DNA of 64,000 nucleotides from Rhynchosporium graminicola (taxonomy: Eukaryota > Ascomycota > Leotiomycetes > Helotiales > Ploettnerulaceae). The notes under the pieces are model-generated. The model searched no databases. It was not told the origin of the DNA and worked only from the letters and a program-made list of their open reading frames with translations. Both the position numbers and the translations under genes were made by a program. Position 1 is the first letter of the stretch. Each line of letters opens with the position of its first letter. Below, one piece after another: positions 27,230-41,021 of the stretch. Where the stretch lies: positions 1,587 to 65,586 of the forward strand of contig FJUW01000086.1 in NCBI GenBank assembly GCA_900074885.1. Reading direction: 5' to 3'.

Positions 27230-29673
27230 TATATTATTCCGAGGTAGTAGAAAAGATAATTACGTTATTAATATAAACGATAATAAATTTCTAAAGGTAT
27301 TAGCAGAATAGATTCTCTATACGTACTTAGAAGAATACTAGAGTTATCGCTAGACCTATCGTTATAATAGTAAGTATTTTATATCCCTTATGCGTAGTAA
27401 TTAATACTATCTTCTATTAGTCTACTAGTTCTAAAAGCTATTAGAAGAAGGATTTAGTAAGGTCGATACTAGAGAAAATCGTTACTCTACCTATAGCGGA
27501 TAAGATGTTATTAGCCTTAGGTAATAGGTATACGTTAAGTATTAACTTCGTATTAACTTTTCTAAGGTCGACTATAACTCTTAGCTTTCTATTTCTATAG
27601 ATAACGAATACTAGAGCTAAAGCTAGGGAAGATTATCCGAGGAGTACCGGTACTAGAGAGCTATTAGCTCTTATTAGATCTAAGATTTTATCTATTTTTA
27701 CTTTATCTCTTTATAATTATAGGAAAGGTGCCCTTTTCAGGTTGTTAATCTCGACGCCTTCTTTAAATAGTACTAGTATATTGATTCTATTATTAAATTA
27801 TCCGAGTTCGTAACGGAATAAGTTCGTATACTAGCGAAGAATATCCTATATTTTAATCTTAATATCCGCCCTAAAGGCGTCTAATATATCCGGTTCTATT
27901 ATGTCTTCGGGAAGAGGTCTAATTAAGAATAGGGTACTAGCTAAATGCCTCCCTTCTAGCTCCTCCTCTATAAAGGGTTATCCTTCGTAGATACTAGTTA
28001 GGTTTAGTAGTACTAGGTAGTCTTTGATTTTAGGTATATATTATTTAAGTACTCCTAATATCTATTCTTATCGTAGATAGATAAGTATCCCCCTTAGATT
28101 AGCGAATAGGATAGATATAGGGAGGCTAGTAGTAATAGTATTAACTATAGAACTGAATTTACCTAATATTATATCGACTTAAGGATAAGGATATACTATA
28201 TATCTATCTTAACGTTTAGGCAGTAAGCGATATATAGTAAGTAAATTAATACCCTCTCCTAAGTATATTATAACTATCTATAAAAGGTAGATATTAGTAC
28301 GTTTTAGAGTAGACTTCGCAGTCTTCGCCGCTTTAGTTATCTTAAGGAGTATATAGTTATTACTATCTCCTACTTACAGATAGTATAGCTTCTCTAATAA
28401 CTCTTACCTAAAGTCGAGTTTATTTTCTGAGAAAAAGTTAAGCCTAAGAAGGATTCCTTTTAGTATCTTTAGTACGATATAATATTAGTACGCCGGAAAC
28501 TATAGTAGTTCCTTACCGGAAATTATCTTATATAAGATAAGTATTTCGACGAAATCAGAAATAGTAAGCTTAGAACTTATATTAGAAAGACTAACTTATA
28601 GGCTATTTATCTTATGATAAGTCCTTATAGAAGGGAAGTGTTACGCTAGACTCGGCTTATCGATTAACCTAATAGGCGAAGTAGTATTAGTAGCTACTTC
28701 TATTAGAAAGTTATCTTTACTAAATATTTAGATTTTAGTATACGTATTAGCTATAAAGGAAGTATTATTTAGGAGAATAGATATCTCGTCCTTCGACTCC
28801 TAGAGTTATAGATCCGGAGTCTTTATAGTATAAGCGCTAGGGATTAGTATTTCTTTATTCTAAGCTATAGGTAAGATTATAGAGAAAGGGTTCTTAACTA
28901 GGATAAAGTTATTCTCTTTTTCGTTTTCATAAGAAGGCGATATATAGTTAGGTATAAAAGGTAAGGATAATAGTATCTTAAATTAGATTTATTTTATCTT
29001 TTTCGTTAAGGATAGCGCTAAAGTAAGTTTATTAAAGACTAATAATATTACTAAAATAGGGTTTAAGTAAGAATAAAGCTGCGAGAGGACCTCCTCTAGG
29101 TCTCGCGGTAAGCTTTTCCCGAGTCCGCGGATAGAGAAGGACTTATAGGTTTAGGCGATTCGTTATCCTCTATATTATACCCTTAATCCGGTTAGTATAA
29201 GAATCCGTTATTAGAATAATTAAGTATAACTAGTAATTAAGAATAGTACGTATTATACCTATTGAAATTCCCGGTTATTAGTAGGTATTAAAGAGAGTAC
29301 TAAGGTTAGTTTATTATCACGGGAACTTAGAGCTAGTACTAGTATAGCTACTAGTTCTAATAGGGTTATCTTCTATTACGCTAAGTAGTCGGTATAGAAG
29401 CTAGTACTAATATAGTTAACTTATTAGCTTTATCCTCCTTCTTCTCTTATTATTACTTTCTTCTGAACTTAGCGTATTCTGCTAGAGGTATCTAAGGTCG
29501 CGGATAGAGTATTAAGAGTTAAGTAAGTGCTATTATTATCAGGTATTATCCCGTTAGTACTATCGGTACTAGTGCTTAACTCTATCGTTCGCTTCAGGGG
29601 TCTCTATCTCGCTTAATACTTTAGCGGTACGAATTATCTATTACTATTTATTATAACTCTTATATCTCTTTAG
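27230..29673 (-). pseudogene. C protease-RT segment
   Basis: Minus-strand part of C between A2 and A3. RT fingers/palm are at about 27,240-27,980, with readable blocks such as KLRVIVDLRKVNTK and IFSSIDLTKSFF. Upstream (to the right) lie a protease-linker region with no recognised active-site motif and a charged linker. Interrupted by TAG/TAA stops. Confidence 0.75.
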
Positions 29674-29941
29674 TGTGACGCTTACTCTAGAAAGGTCTTA
29701 AAACTACCTGGGTAATAAGACCTCATATTGCTATGAATATGAAGTAGTAAGAATCACTTGAGAATCTACAACTAAGGAGTCTAGAAGTAGAGAGGGAGTG
29801 GAAGTATATATATAAAAAGGGGCCCCTAAACTCTACTTATGTAATCTCGCTTAGCAGTAAGTGTTTCTACTAATAAGGAGGAACCTCTAAACCTGACTAG
29901 TCCCTGACTAGTCCCTGACTAGTCCCTGACCAGTCGTTACA
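29674..29941 (-). repeat. 3' LTR of A3 (268 bp)
   Basis: Contains four 11-bp CCTGACYAGTC units at about 29,892-29,935. Followed by a C-rich tract (polypurine tract on the minus strand). Confidence 0.93.
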
Positions 29942-32900
29942 CTACCCCCCCCTCCGAAAAAAGCTCGCCCTCGAGCGTTAGTCTATCTCCTTATTACTAT
30001 TAAGGTAGTTATAATTATTAATTCTATCGTAGAAAGCTTTCAGCTAATTAGGTAGTCTAGCAGGAGGTCTAGCTTGCGTTAGGTTATTAAGGTGGAATTA
30101 TTACAGCTTAGCGGGAGCGTATTTAATATCTATAGCGTCGTACTATATGAGATCGACGTCTTGATTTAACTAGGAAACTCGGTATAAGAGGCTATTGCGC
30201 TGCTTACGGCACGTAAGTATATCTTCGATCTCCTATTTATTATTACTAGTAATATTAATAGGTAGTAGCAGCAGTGAGGTTTATCTTGGTAAGGGGTTGT
30301 TTAGATACTTCCGTAGCTTAGCAGCAGGGAATACGTTATATACTTTCATACTAGTAGGGAGCTCTAGAAAATAAGAGCTTCCGACCTTTTTAATTATACG
30401 GAAGGGTCTATTAGTCAGGAAGTCGAGTTTTTTACTAGGTCGAGTACTCGTAAAGTAGCGTATATCTAGCTAGATAAGGTCGTCTATAGTAAAGTCGACT
30501 TCATAGCGTGAGCGATTATAGGATTAGGCTATCTTAGCTTATGCACGTTAGAGGCTTAATTAAGTAGTAGTCTAGGCGTCGCGCAGACGATTAGCGTAAT
30601 CTAGAGCTTACTAAGTATTTAACTTATTAGTAGGCGTAGTAGAGTCAGGTAAGTCTTTCTAATTCTAATTAACGCGGGGTATATATCTATAAACGACTTT
30701 AAAGAGTAAGAGACCTCTAAGGGATTCGTAAGGGAGAGTTATCTAGGCGTAGTCTATAATAGGTAAGAATTCCGACTAGTTATCTTAATAGTAAGAGATA
30801 AAAGGTTATAATCTGCGTTAGAGATATTAGTTATAGATCTCTATTTAGCTATCTGTTTACGAGTAGTCTGCTGCAGAAAGCTATCTTTTAGTACTAAGAA
30901 TTATAATAACTATAGTCTAAAAACAGGAAACGAATTAAGGCCCTCTATTAGAGGTAATTATTAATAGAGCTCCGAAATAGCGGTATACGTAGTATAAGTA
31001 AAGCTTTATAAGGTCGCGCGTATCGGAGGTCTTTCGGTATAGAATACTAATTACTTATTTACTAAAACGGTCGATAAATACGAGAATGTTATCGTAGCTA
31101 TGTTTATCGCGGTTAAAGCTATAGTAGTTGACTGTAATATACTCCTATAGACGTGATAGTATAGGCAGAGGTTAGAGGAGGCCCGGTTTCTTATTATACG
31201 GCACTTGAATTCGTTAGTAAGTATAATAGTTATAGTAGTACTAGTTGATAGTTGAAGCGATTCTATACTACTAGTATTATGATACTAGTAGTTATAAGGT
31301 CTTCTTTGCACTTAGATAGGCAGTCTCTAATCGGTTATATACTTCGCGTATAAGTAGCGTGCGAAGGTATAAGACGTTAGGTACGATTAGTTTTCCTTTA
31401 TAGAGTAGAAGATCTTTTTCTATAGTTAGTTTTCTAGGAGTAGTAGAGAGAGCTTATTTCTATAAAGCTTAAAGTAATAGCGTAGTGCGATTAGCGTTAA
31501 GTACTTATTATACTATAGAAAAGACTAGCGATAGGTCGGCGACTTCTAAGGCGTTAATAAGCTTAAAGTTATCTATAGAGTCGGAGCTATTCCGGAGGTT
31601 ACTTATAAGTAGTACTAGATCGATTTAGTCTTCGCGTAATAGCTACTATAAACGCTAGGTTCTTTTAGTATTATTCTAGTTGTCTAATTTATCTATTCTG
31701 CGAGAGAGAGTATCGGCGAGTAGATTATACTTCCTAGGTCGATAGGTAATTATAAAGTTATAATCTGCGAGTAGCTCGGCTTATCGGGCTTATCGTGCGT
31801 TTAGCTATTTAGAGGTTATAAAGTATTTAAGAGCTTTATAATTAGTAACAACGCGGATCTGATACGGTGCGCTTACGAGCTCAGATCTCTAGTTACTAAA
31901 AGATCATATAATTACGAGTATTTCCTTATCGTAAATAGCGTAATTAAGCTCGGCAGGTAGTATAGTCTTAGAGAAGTAAGCTACTGGGAACTAGTCTTTA
32001 TCGTGCTATTGCGATAGTATACCTGCTATTACTCTATCACTAGCGTCTATTTCGATTATATAAGGTAGATATTGCTAATAATAGTGGAGGAGTAGTGCCG
32101 AAGTGAGAGCGTGCTTTAGGTAATTAAAAGTATCTTTATACTCCCTAGCGAACCGAAATAATATATTATTCTTAGTAAGTTATATAAGAGGTTTTGTGAT
32201 AATTCCGTAGTCCTTAATAAATCGTCAGTAGAAGTTGCAAAAGCTTAAGAACGATTATACGCCCTTAACTATAGTTAGGTAATTCTAAGATTATATAATA
32301 TTAACCTTCTTAGGGTCTACCTCGATCCTAGAAGTAGAGATAATAAATCTAAGGTATTTAGTACGAGTAACGTTGAATTTACACTTCTTAAGGTCGGCTT
32401 ATAATCTAGCGTCTTATAATCGTTATAGCACCTTATGTACGTGTAATTAATACTATAGTAGGTCGTTAGAGTAGATCAGAATATCGTCTAGATATACTAT
32501 ACAGAAATCGTCCAAGTAGTCGAATAAGATATTATTCATATATCGCTAGTACGTCGCAGGGCCGTTAGTCAGACCGAAAGGGAGTACCTTATACTTATAT
32601 ATACTATAACAGGTCCGGAAGGTCGTATACTCTTTAGAGGCTAAGTCTATTCGAATTCGGTGGAACGCCTAGCGAATATCTAGTTTAGTGAATATCTTAG
32701 CAGTAGAGATTCTAGCTAGCGTTTAATCGATTAATAGAAGTAGATATTAATCCTTACTAATAAAGTTATTAAGTACGCGAAAGTCGATATAGAATCTTAG
32801 ACTTCTATTAGCTTTCTTAATAAAAAGAATAAGTAAAGCGTATAGTACTTAAGAAGGTTCAATAAAACCTTTAGCTAAGTTATTAGTAATATACGCCTTA

Positions 32901-35900
32901 ATAACTTTAAGTTCTTTAGCTAATATCTTATACAAGGGGGAGTATTTAAGGTTCTTCTCGGCCCTTTCCTTAAGCTTAATTCGGTAATCGCATAAGCGAT
33001 AAGGAGGGAGAATATCACTAGCTTCCTTAGAAAAGACGTGTGCCTATTAGCTATACTTATGAGGTATCTGTAGTTCTGAATCCAATTCGCTTAAGCTAAT
33101 AGTAAATTACTAGGCGGTTTTGCGAAATTCCGTAAGGTCAATAGTTAAAGATACGATAGTAGTATTAAATTACTAAACTGCGATTCGGTCGTTAAGAAGC
33201 TTATCTATCTCGTGAAGGGTAGTAGAGAAGATCTTATCGTTAGAAGACTTCTAGCGTTTATATAAGAGATAGAAAGCTAGGCCGCTAATCGTGTAAATCT
33301 CTAGCGCAGGAGGCTCTAGAAGAGGTCTGAGTACACGAGGTGATCTTTATCGCTTCCGAAATATCGTAGTAGCTATTCTTATACTTTGAGTAGCTTCTAT
33401 TAAGTCGCGAGACAGTATTCCGAGAAACTATTAGTCTATAGTATGAATTGCACGGGCGTAGTCTTATACGTAGGTCTTTAACGTAGAGACTTCTAATTAG
33501 GGTTAAAGTAGAGATTCACGCGGGATATAAGCGATAATATCACTGAATCGTACGTACTTCGGCCGTGTATTAGTAGTCTCTCTAGAGTATAAAGACTTCT
33601 CTTTACTACTCTGTTCTTATTCTTCAGGTAATAAACACTTAGGCTCGTCGTGTCTACAATAAGTAGTATAAACACCGGAGAAACGATCCTGACTGATCAG
33701 CAGTAGTAATAGAGGGTTAGTTACCTATGGAATACTCTCTAGGGGAGAGTTTTAGATGTTTTTATAGCTATAAGTCTCCCTAGAAATGCGCTTCCGAGTT
33801 AGTAACGCTCGTTTAATAATAGAGATAGAGTTAATAACAGCTCGAATATTAATAGGAGAGTTAGCTACGCTTCGCTATTCCTCGTACACTTTCCAGAACT
33901 GATTAAGGCGTTCGTTTCATTCGTCAGCGTCGTGTTAGTAGCGCTGGTGGGTATAGTATTTATATAAGTCCTTAATCTCGATCGGAGAGCTATAAACGTT
34001 ACTAGGAGGAGTATATAGTAGCTAAATAATCTATAATTTAGAAGAATCTAAGAGTACTTAATATTCCGAAAGCTAAGTCCTTCCGAGTATAATACTATAG
34101 TTTCCGAGAGTAGTAATAAGAAAGGGGGTAAATACCTAAACGCGACGATCTACTATAAAATTAAGTATTATATAGTAACTAATAGTACTACTATTAACGC
34201 TATTAAAGCCTTTAATAGGAATTGCGTTTAGTAGAGGGTGAATTAAAGGTTTTAAGAAAAAGGAAAGGGATTTGAGGAAAGAATAATTAATAAAATAGTA
34301 TCTATTAGCTCCAGAATCGAGAAGTACAGGTAGCTTATACGAGAGTCTATTCTTAGTAAGAGTAGCACGTGTAGTAAATAATTAACTACTAAGAAGCTTC
34401 ATAAGGTTAAGATATCGCATATCTCGTATATTACCTAGGAAGGAGTCTTTCCTTAAGCGTAGTCTTTTGCTAGCGGTTTAATATACTCCTGGGTATCGTC
34501 GTACGTTTCTTCTAGCTCGCTATTAATATTATTATTAGCGTTAATTACGTTGATTCGATACGGAGTGTTAGGTCGAGCTAACGATAAGCGTAGGTATAAG
34601 GTAGGCGTAAAGTAACGAGGAGCATTCGCCGGCGATTATGCACGAGGCGTGTCGTTTCGTGCAGAGTATAGTACTTATTTACTAGTCGCACTAGTGTTCT
34701 CGGGCGTAAGAAGACTAATTTGCGGATAAGAAGAGGAGTTAGTACTACGGCGCTAAGAGGAGGTATTTATAGGGCGTTCCCGAGTCGCGCTAGCTTTAGC
34801 CGAAGACTCGGAATAGTAAGTCTTTTCAATAAATTGACTTTAGTCTTTAGCTTATATAGCCTTAACGTATTCTTCTAGTGTCCTTAACGTTCGGTACTGT
34901 TAGAAGAGCTATTTCCGTAGCCGTGCAGGTAGCTTCTCCTATAAGTCTATTTTTAGAGTCGATTGATTATTTACTCTAGCTTTACGAGCTAGCGTACGAA
35001 ACTCGTGGTAGAACGTCTAGAAGGTCTACTTATAATCTATCTTTAGCGCGGAGTAGCTAGCTCTTGTAGTTTATTAGTTATATAGATTAGATAAAAAGGA
35101 GACGAGTTAAGTAATCATATCGAGTGAATCGATTATACTACCTTCTTCGTTATATTCTAGTTCTAAGAATAAGAGTTCCAGGTAGGTTCTGGCTATTCCT
35201 TCTATTTAGTTAAGTAACTAATCTTTACGGTGATCTTCATCGATAAAGTAGCTGGAGTAGCGCCGGAGGGCGTTACGTATCTACACTTCCTAGAGTTTTA
35301 AAGAGTAGTCGATTCTATCAGAGAGCTTATTTGGAAGGTTCGGTATCTTCTCTATACGCGTGGCGTATAATATTAACGATATTCCTCCGGTAGATTGTTC
35401 TCGATAACGATTATCAGGCGTAGGAGTAGCGTTATCTTCTTTAATTAATAGTAGCGGTATTATACGCGATTGAACGTTATCAAACGATATAGACTTAGTA
35501 GAGCGCTAGGCAGTTAACTAGCGTAGTTCTAGGAACTCGTCCCGTAACTAGCGTAGTTCTGCAGATAAGTCAGCGTTTAATTATCTCTCCTTCGCGAGCT
35601 TCCTTTCTGCCTCTTATAGCTAATAAGCGCGGTCTTCCTATGAGTTACTTATAGTTACTATTAATATAGGGGTATTATCGGGGAGGTTTAGCGACTCAGT
35701 GAGTTCGTTAATTATAATAGGAGTTAGGGAGCTTAACTCGGACGAGGCGTAATCGCGAGTACTCTCTACTATAGAGAGAGGTAAGTTACGGCGAGTATTG
35801 CGAGTCGCCGAAGAATAGGAGGTAGAGGGAGTCGGAGAACCGGTAGTCGATTTATCGGACTTAGGTTGCTTCGGTTTAGGTGCTATTCTTCAAGTTTATA

Positions 35901-36020
35901 CTTAGTATAGGCCTTCTCTATATAGCGTAATCTCCTGCGTTTAGTAGCTCTAGGCATAGAAGTATGATATAAGTAGATATTTACTGTTTTCCTAGACGTA
36001 GGTAAAAGAGTTATAGATAA
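29942..36020 (-). pseudogene. A3 gag-pol, lightly RIP-degraded
   Basis: Minus-strand gag (about 36,000-34,480), protease (near 34,310), RT (about 32,900-32,380) with intact YLDD at 32,483-32,494, RNase H (about 32,100-31,800), integrase (about 31,300-30,650) and a chromodomain-like region (about 30,250-30,110), ending in an ARGRAFF-type tail beside the polypurine tract. An open 60-residue stretch lies at 33,493-33,675 in the protease-RT linker. Stops still interrupt the frame; this is the best template for reconstructing the family's domain map. Confidence 0.88.
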
Positions 36021-36288
36021 TATAACGCTTGCTCTAGAAAGGTCTTAAAACTACCTGGGTAATAAGACCTTATATTACTATGAATATAAAGTAGTAAGAA
36101 TCACTTAAGAATCTATAACTAAGGAGTCTAGAAGTAGAGAGGGAGTGGAAGTATATATATGAAAAGGGGCCCCTAAACTCTACTTATATAATCTCGCTTA
36201 GCAGTAAGTGTTTCTACTAATAGGGAGGAACCTCCAAACCTGACCAGTCCCTGACTAGTCCCTGACCAGTCCCTGACCAGTCGTCACA
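36021..36288 (-). repeat. 5' LTR of A3 (268 bp)
   Basis: Same four 11-bp units at about 36,239-36,282. Its differences from the other LTR are almost all CA/TA or TG/TA transitions. Confidence 0.93.
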
Positions 36289-36293
36289 TTTAG

Positions 36294-38042
36294 TTTACTT
36301 ATCGATACGAGACTATATCTATAAGTAAGCTTCCCTCGTCTGATTCTTAGTATTATAGATCTTTAACTTGAACTTATTTACTATATTACTATAGTCTCGT
36401 AATAGTATACTTATAGCTAAGCTTAGATCTAAGGCTTAGTATATTCGTCGGATAATAAGGTCTTAGTTTATCTCTCCTGCCTCGATATAGAGATTATATT
36501 TATTATTTAAGAACTATCTTAAGAATAACTTACCCTTATTCTTAAAAGAATACTTTAAGGTGTCGGCCTTCTATACTATTACGCTTAGATTCATATAGAA
36601 TTAGAGTAAGAGTTAATATTTCTATTCTTCTAAGCTCTGAGCTATAAAGCTAGTGATTTCCGGAGATAAGGTACTAAGCTAAATAGCGGCCTTATTTTTT
36701 ATATAAATTAGTAGGACCTTAAAGACTATATCCTCTCTATAACGGGCTACTATTATATTAAGTATCGCGATATAGCTAGTAATAGAAGTAATACTATTAA
36801 ACTATCCTACATCCTATAGGCGAAGTCGTCAGTATTAAGTATTAGGCATAAGTAGCTTATTATCTTATTATAATCTCCCTAAGTCTTGAGAGTCCGAGTT
36901 ATCTCCGTCTCTTATATTAGGTGCGTTATTATTATATACGAAGTTATAGTAGTAATTCGGAAGAGGAAGTTCTATCTCGATAGAAGGTCGGATAGATACT
37001 AGAGTGCAAGAGATTAATAGTCTTAGAATTACTAGTATAGAAGATATACGTATAGTTATCTTAGCTTCTAGGGGGCCGGCTTAGAACTAAGTTAAGAAGA
37101 TATTAAAAGAGGCTACTAACTTAAGGGCTATTATTCCTAGAGTACTAATTACTTTAATAGCTTTATCTTTTAAGTCGGTTAGAATACCGGAGTCTAAGGT
37201 GCGGACTAAGGCCTTAGCTTATCTTAGAATTAGCAGGAGGATTAGTCCGACTAGGTATTTATTACCTCTATCCTCTATATCTTCCTATAGGGTCTAGATA
37301 AAGATAGTATCGCTCTTCTACTTATTCTTAGTATATACTAATACTATAGCTATAGCTATTAGTAGTATAAATATAGAGCTAGGTAGCTAGTTTATTAAGA
37401 TAAATTTATCTTATAGCTATCTCGCTAATTCTTCGGCTCTAAGTAAGGTCTTATCCTTTAGTAAGATAGATTATCTTAGTAAGAGAGACTTCGATAACTA
37501 CGATAATTAGTCGATCGGAGAAGTCTATCTTTAATAGAAAGAGGCTATCGGGACTATTAGCTTAAGGAAGGCCTAGTCTCGGATTATTTATAAGTCGGCC
37601 GGTAGAGATATATATCGGTATTAACTTCGGGACGTAATCTATATTAGCGTAATTAGTACTCTCTTAGTAGGTTAGTCTAATTTAGTATCTTAGATTAATT
37701 AAGAGTTACGAGGCGCTATAAGAAAAGGACTCGGTTTAGGTAATAATCGTAATAGTATCTCTAGGTATTCTTAAACAGGGAATATAAATAGACCGGCGAA
37801 AGAAGTCCGTATAGATTACTCTGATTTAAGTATTAAAGATAAAAATCTCCCTCGGTAGTCTCTTAAGCGATTACTCTTCCCTTTAGTATTAGAGCCTCTA
37901 ATATAGCAGTATATAGAGTAGTACTACTAGTAAAGTCTCCGGAGTATTATAGGGGTTCCGGGTAAGTAAGAGAAGGTCCTTTATATAAGGGGTAGTAGTT
38001 TAGAGACTTAATTTTACTTTATATAACTTAGAATTACTATTA
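36294..38042 (-). pseudogene. C gag region
   Basis: Minus-strand gag of C between A3 and the 5' LTR. The part near 36,300-36,420 reads as a capsid-type segment (KFKLKIYNTKNQTREAYL). The rest is low-quality frame with many stops. No zinc knuckle was found here. Confidence 0.55.
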
Positions 38043-38183
38043 TATTAAGGGGCGTCCGAGATATATATATAGTAAAAGTCTTAATTCTGTCTATTGCTAT
38101 AGTAAAAGGAACTATCTAAGTGAAGCTGACTAACGGCACTAAGTACTTAGTGCTATCTTGTCTCGTGATAATGTCCCGTGATA
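38043..38183 (-). repeat. 5' LTR of C (141 bp)
   Basis: Partner of 13,510-13,650. Less RIP-mutated in places (CTGTCTATTGC, TAATGTCCCGTG). Confidence 0.82.
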
Positions 38184-38188
38184 TAGAT

Positions 38189-40753
38189 ACTAGTGAAGAA
38201 TAATTCGGAACCTTTACGTTTCATATTAAAGTGAAAAGCCGTAGTACTAATTTAGTAAATCGGAACCGGTCTCTAGATCCTCGGAGGTTAAGAGGAGCAC
38301 TTATAGTAGGGTTTCGGCGCAGGTACCTTTCTCGATGAATTCGGAGCGGGAAAGGGTTCGGATTCCTTAGCGATAGGCGGAAATAGGTTAAATAGTAAGG
38401 ATAATACGTTAATATACTATATTACTACTATTTAGTATAATCGCTATCGGTCTAGCTAGTTTATAGCTAAGTCCCGCGCGTTAGTATCGATTTAGTAAGA
38501 TTAATTAATACTAGGTTTACGAGGCAGTAGAGTTATAATTATCTCCTTATCGTATCGGAAGGTAGCTAGATAGCGTTCCGGCTATAGAAGCTTATAGTAG
38601 AGCGTATCTAGCTTAACCTGAAATCGTTATATTTATTTGATACTAATAATTATATCTTACTATCCTAAATCGAGGAGAATAAAAGGGCAGTTATAAATAC
38701 GCCTACTATTAATAGAAAGGTATAAACGTATGAAATAAGTAATATAGGTTCTAATAGACTATTAGAACCTACGTATTAGAATAGAATAGGGTAGTAGCTC
38801 GATTTTAATACCGAGGGCCCCTGATAATCGTCCGGTAAGAGTGCGATTAATAAATAGATAACCGTTCGCTCCGGTATCGATTAAGCTACTTATAGAGACT
38901 CTTAGCCTATTTATACTAACTATAGTTAGGTATATGAATTACTTACTTCCTATTAAGGAGTTAAGGTCCAGATTAGAGAGATTATACTTATATAGACCTA
39001 AGAAGGAGTTTTTACTTAGGCCTTATCGTTTCCCTCTAGTATTAGTCCAGATTCGGAGGGTATATCTTCTACTACTTCCTTAGTTACTTAATCTTCTTCC
39101 GGAAATTCGTCGATTAATTAAACCTTAGGCGGGTTAGGGCAGTCTAGCTTAATATAACTAAGCTATCTATAACTATAATACCTAGAGGGTTCTCCGGTCG
39201 AGGTAGTAGGGCGTTTTAGCGCAGAGGGAGTACTAGACTATACCGGGGTAGAGGTACGTACGTATAGTGCGAAAGTAGTTTATCGAGGGGCTAAGCTTAG
39301 GGACCGGTAAGGAGTAGAACTAGTAGAGGTCGTAGTAGTAACGGTAAGCTTATAGTGCTATACCGGGGTAGTAGCTTTCTCGGGATAGGTACGTTCTGAG
39401 TTATAGCGACGTTTAGTATCGAAAGAAAGTAAGAATCTAATTATAGAAATATAGTCCTTATTCTATATTAGTTTAATAATAAGAGTTAAAGCGCGTAAGG
39501 ATAGTATAATCTTATCCTATATATAGAAGAACTACTCTTTCTTTTTAATCTTACTTTAGATAATAGCGCTTTAAAATCGATTACGAAACTCAGCGAAAGT
39601 CTCGCGTATATAGCTAAGTTATTATATTTCTAAGCAGTAGAAAGTATTATAGTAGTTATCTTCCTCTAAACTAGTAAGAAAGTTCTCTTCTAATAAGAAG
39701 ATTATTTTATCGCTAGTTTTAAACTCGTTAGTAAGGTACTAAGGCGTAAGATACTCTTTAGCTAATCTAGTAACTAGCTCCTATACGAGAACGCGCTAGG
39801 AGAAGTCCGTAGAGTAGTAGTCGGTATTTATAGCTAGCTAGTCTCGTATCGATACTCTCTATTAGAGGAAGGTAAAGTCTGATCTATTATCTAAGAGCAG
39901 GATCTTCTTAGTAAGATAAGACTTCTTAGGGCGTGACTCTACCGATTCGGCGCCGGGAGAGGGAGATAGTTTATTAGGAATAGTATCCTCTCTCTTAGTA
40001 CTACGTATCGGAATAGAGTTTATTAGCTTATTAAACTCCGCTATACGCGGAGATTATAGTATTAGTTCTAGTAGGAGAGTTAAAGATAGGCGAGGGACTC
40101 TTATAAGGAACTTATCTTATACGGAGATTAGTCTATTTATAGTATCTTCTAGAGAGTTATTCTTCTCCTCTTAGTCCGCTAATTATTATAAGAGAGAATA
40201 GATCAGGTTCGAGTTACTTATAGTAATAGGAGTACTTAGCGATTATACTCCTAGTGAATTTCGCTTTTATTTTCCTTTCTCTCTTAGTTAGTACTTCCTT
40301 AATAAAGTATTAATATTCTCTAAAGTAAGAGATATTTAGAGTAAGAAAGAGTATAATAGATTAGGTTCGGAAGTAGAGCGGAAGAGGTCGCGTTAAGTCC
40401 CACTAGAACTAGAGAGGTCTCTAGTTTATTAGTTAGGAGCTATTCCAGTAGCTTAAAAAGGAGTATATTAGGGCTATTTCAGCGGCGATACGTAGAGGTT
40501 AAAGTTCCAGGGTATTTATTATACTTTCTTCAAAATCTATTTATAATTCCTTTATACTAAGAGAGTTATTAAAGAAGTATTAGCGAAGACCTTCTCTATT
40601 ATACTATTTGCGATAAGCTAAATTAAACCCTGATTTATAGTTATCCGAGAGATCTCTAGTATCTCGGTTATATACGAGTAGTTATCGAATAACTAACTTA
40701 GTAGTAAGATATTATAGTAAGCTATCTCTAGCTATCTTAATCTTTTTGTTTAA
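38189..40753 (-). pseudogene. B gag and aspartic protease
   Basis: Minus-strand gag-protease part of B. A CCHC zinc knuckle lies at about 39,125-39,180 with spacing C-x2-C-x4-H-x4-C; the first two Cys and the His codons now read TAT (Tyr), while the last Cys remains. The protease active site DTGA is intact at 38,867-38,878, in the context LIDTGANGYLF. Gag proper extends to the right up to the 5' LTR. Frame interrupted by TAG/TAA. Confidence 0.8.
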
Positions 40754-41021
40754 TATAATAATATAAGACTTAAGGCAGTATATAAGTAAGAATAAATAAG
40801 TAGGGAGGCTAAGAGCGATCTTATATAGTCTACTACGAAGAAAACAAAAAGATAAGGAAGGAAGAAGAAGAGAGATAGAGTATAAAGTACCTTATATATA
40901 TATACCGGTACTAGTCCGATACTATACCGGGTCGGATACTAGTTCTGCCGGGATACCTATGAACTTAGGCCCTATTATCTATCCTTCTTCTCATATGACA
41001 TTCAGGTGAGCTGTCGTCATA
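40754..41021 (-). repeat. 5' LTR of B (268 bp)
   Basis: Partner of 1,806-2,073. Its right end GTCGTCATA keeps more of the original TGTGACG/CGTCACA inverted repeat. The neighbouring internal bases (about 40,735-40,753) would hold the primer site; the tRNA is not recognised. Confidence 0.9.

Larger units (their letters stand above)
29674..36288 (-). mobile_element. Gypsy element A3 (6,615 bp), least mutated copy
   Basis: Complete minus-strand A-family element in C. LTRs are 268 bp (29,674-29,941 and 36,021-36,288), ends TGTGACG and CGTCACA, TSD TTTAG perfect (29,669-29,673 and 36,289-36,293). It keeps CA/TG at many sites where A0, A1 and A2 have TA, so it has suffered the least RIP of the family. 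Confidence 0.95.
13510..38183 (-). mobile_element. Large Gypsy element C with three nested insertions
   Basis: Minus-strand Ty3/Gypsy element, about 10.0 kb after removing E, A2 and A3. It has short 141-bp LTRs at 13,510-13,650 and 38,043-38,183 and a perfect TSD TAGAT (13,505-13,509 and 38,184-38,188). Segments in reading order are gag (38,042-36,294), protease/RT (29,673-27,230), RT end (20,661-20,210), RNase H, integrase and a chromodomain-like end (18,696 to about 16,550), then about 2.9 kb of unassigned sequence before a polypurine tract (about 13,651-13,662). It belongs to a Gypsy lineage different from A and B. Confidence 0.85.
1806..41021 (-). mobile_element. Gypsy chromovirus B with nested insertions
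   Basis: Minus-strand Ty3/Gypsy element of about 7.8 kb once the inserts are removed. It has 268-bp LTRs at 1,806-2,073 and 40,754-41,021 and a perfect 5-bp TSD TAGAT (1,801-1,805 and 41,022-41,026). From 5' to 3' on the minus strand it holds gag and protease (40,753-38,189), the RT start (13,509-13,358), RT, RNase H, integrase and chromodomain (6,803 to about 3,830), then about 1.7 kb with an antisense reading frame, and a G-rich polypurine tract beside the 3' LTR. It is interrupted by C and A1. RIP-inactivated. Confidence 0.9.
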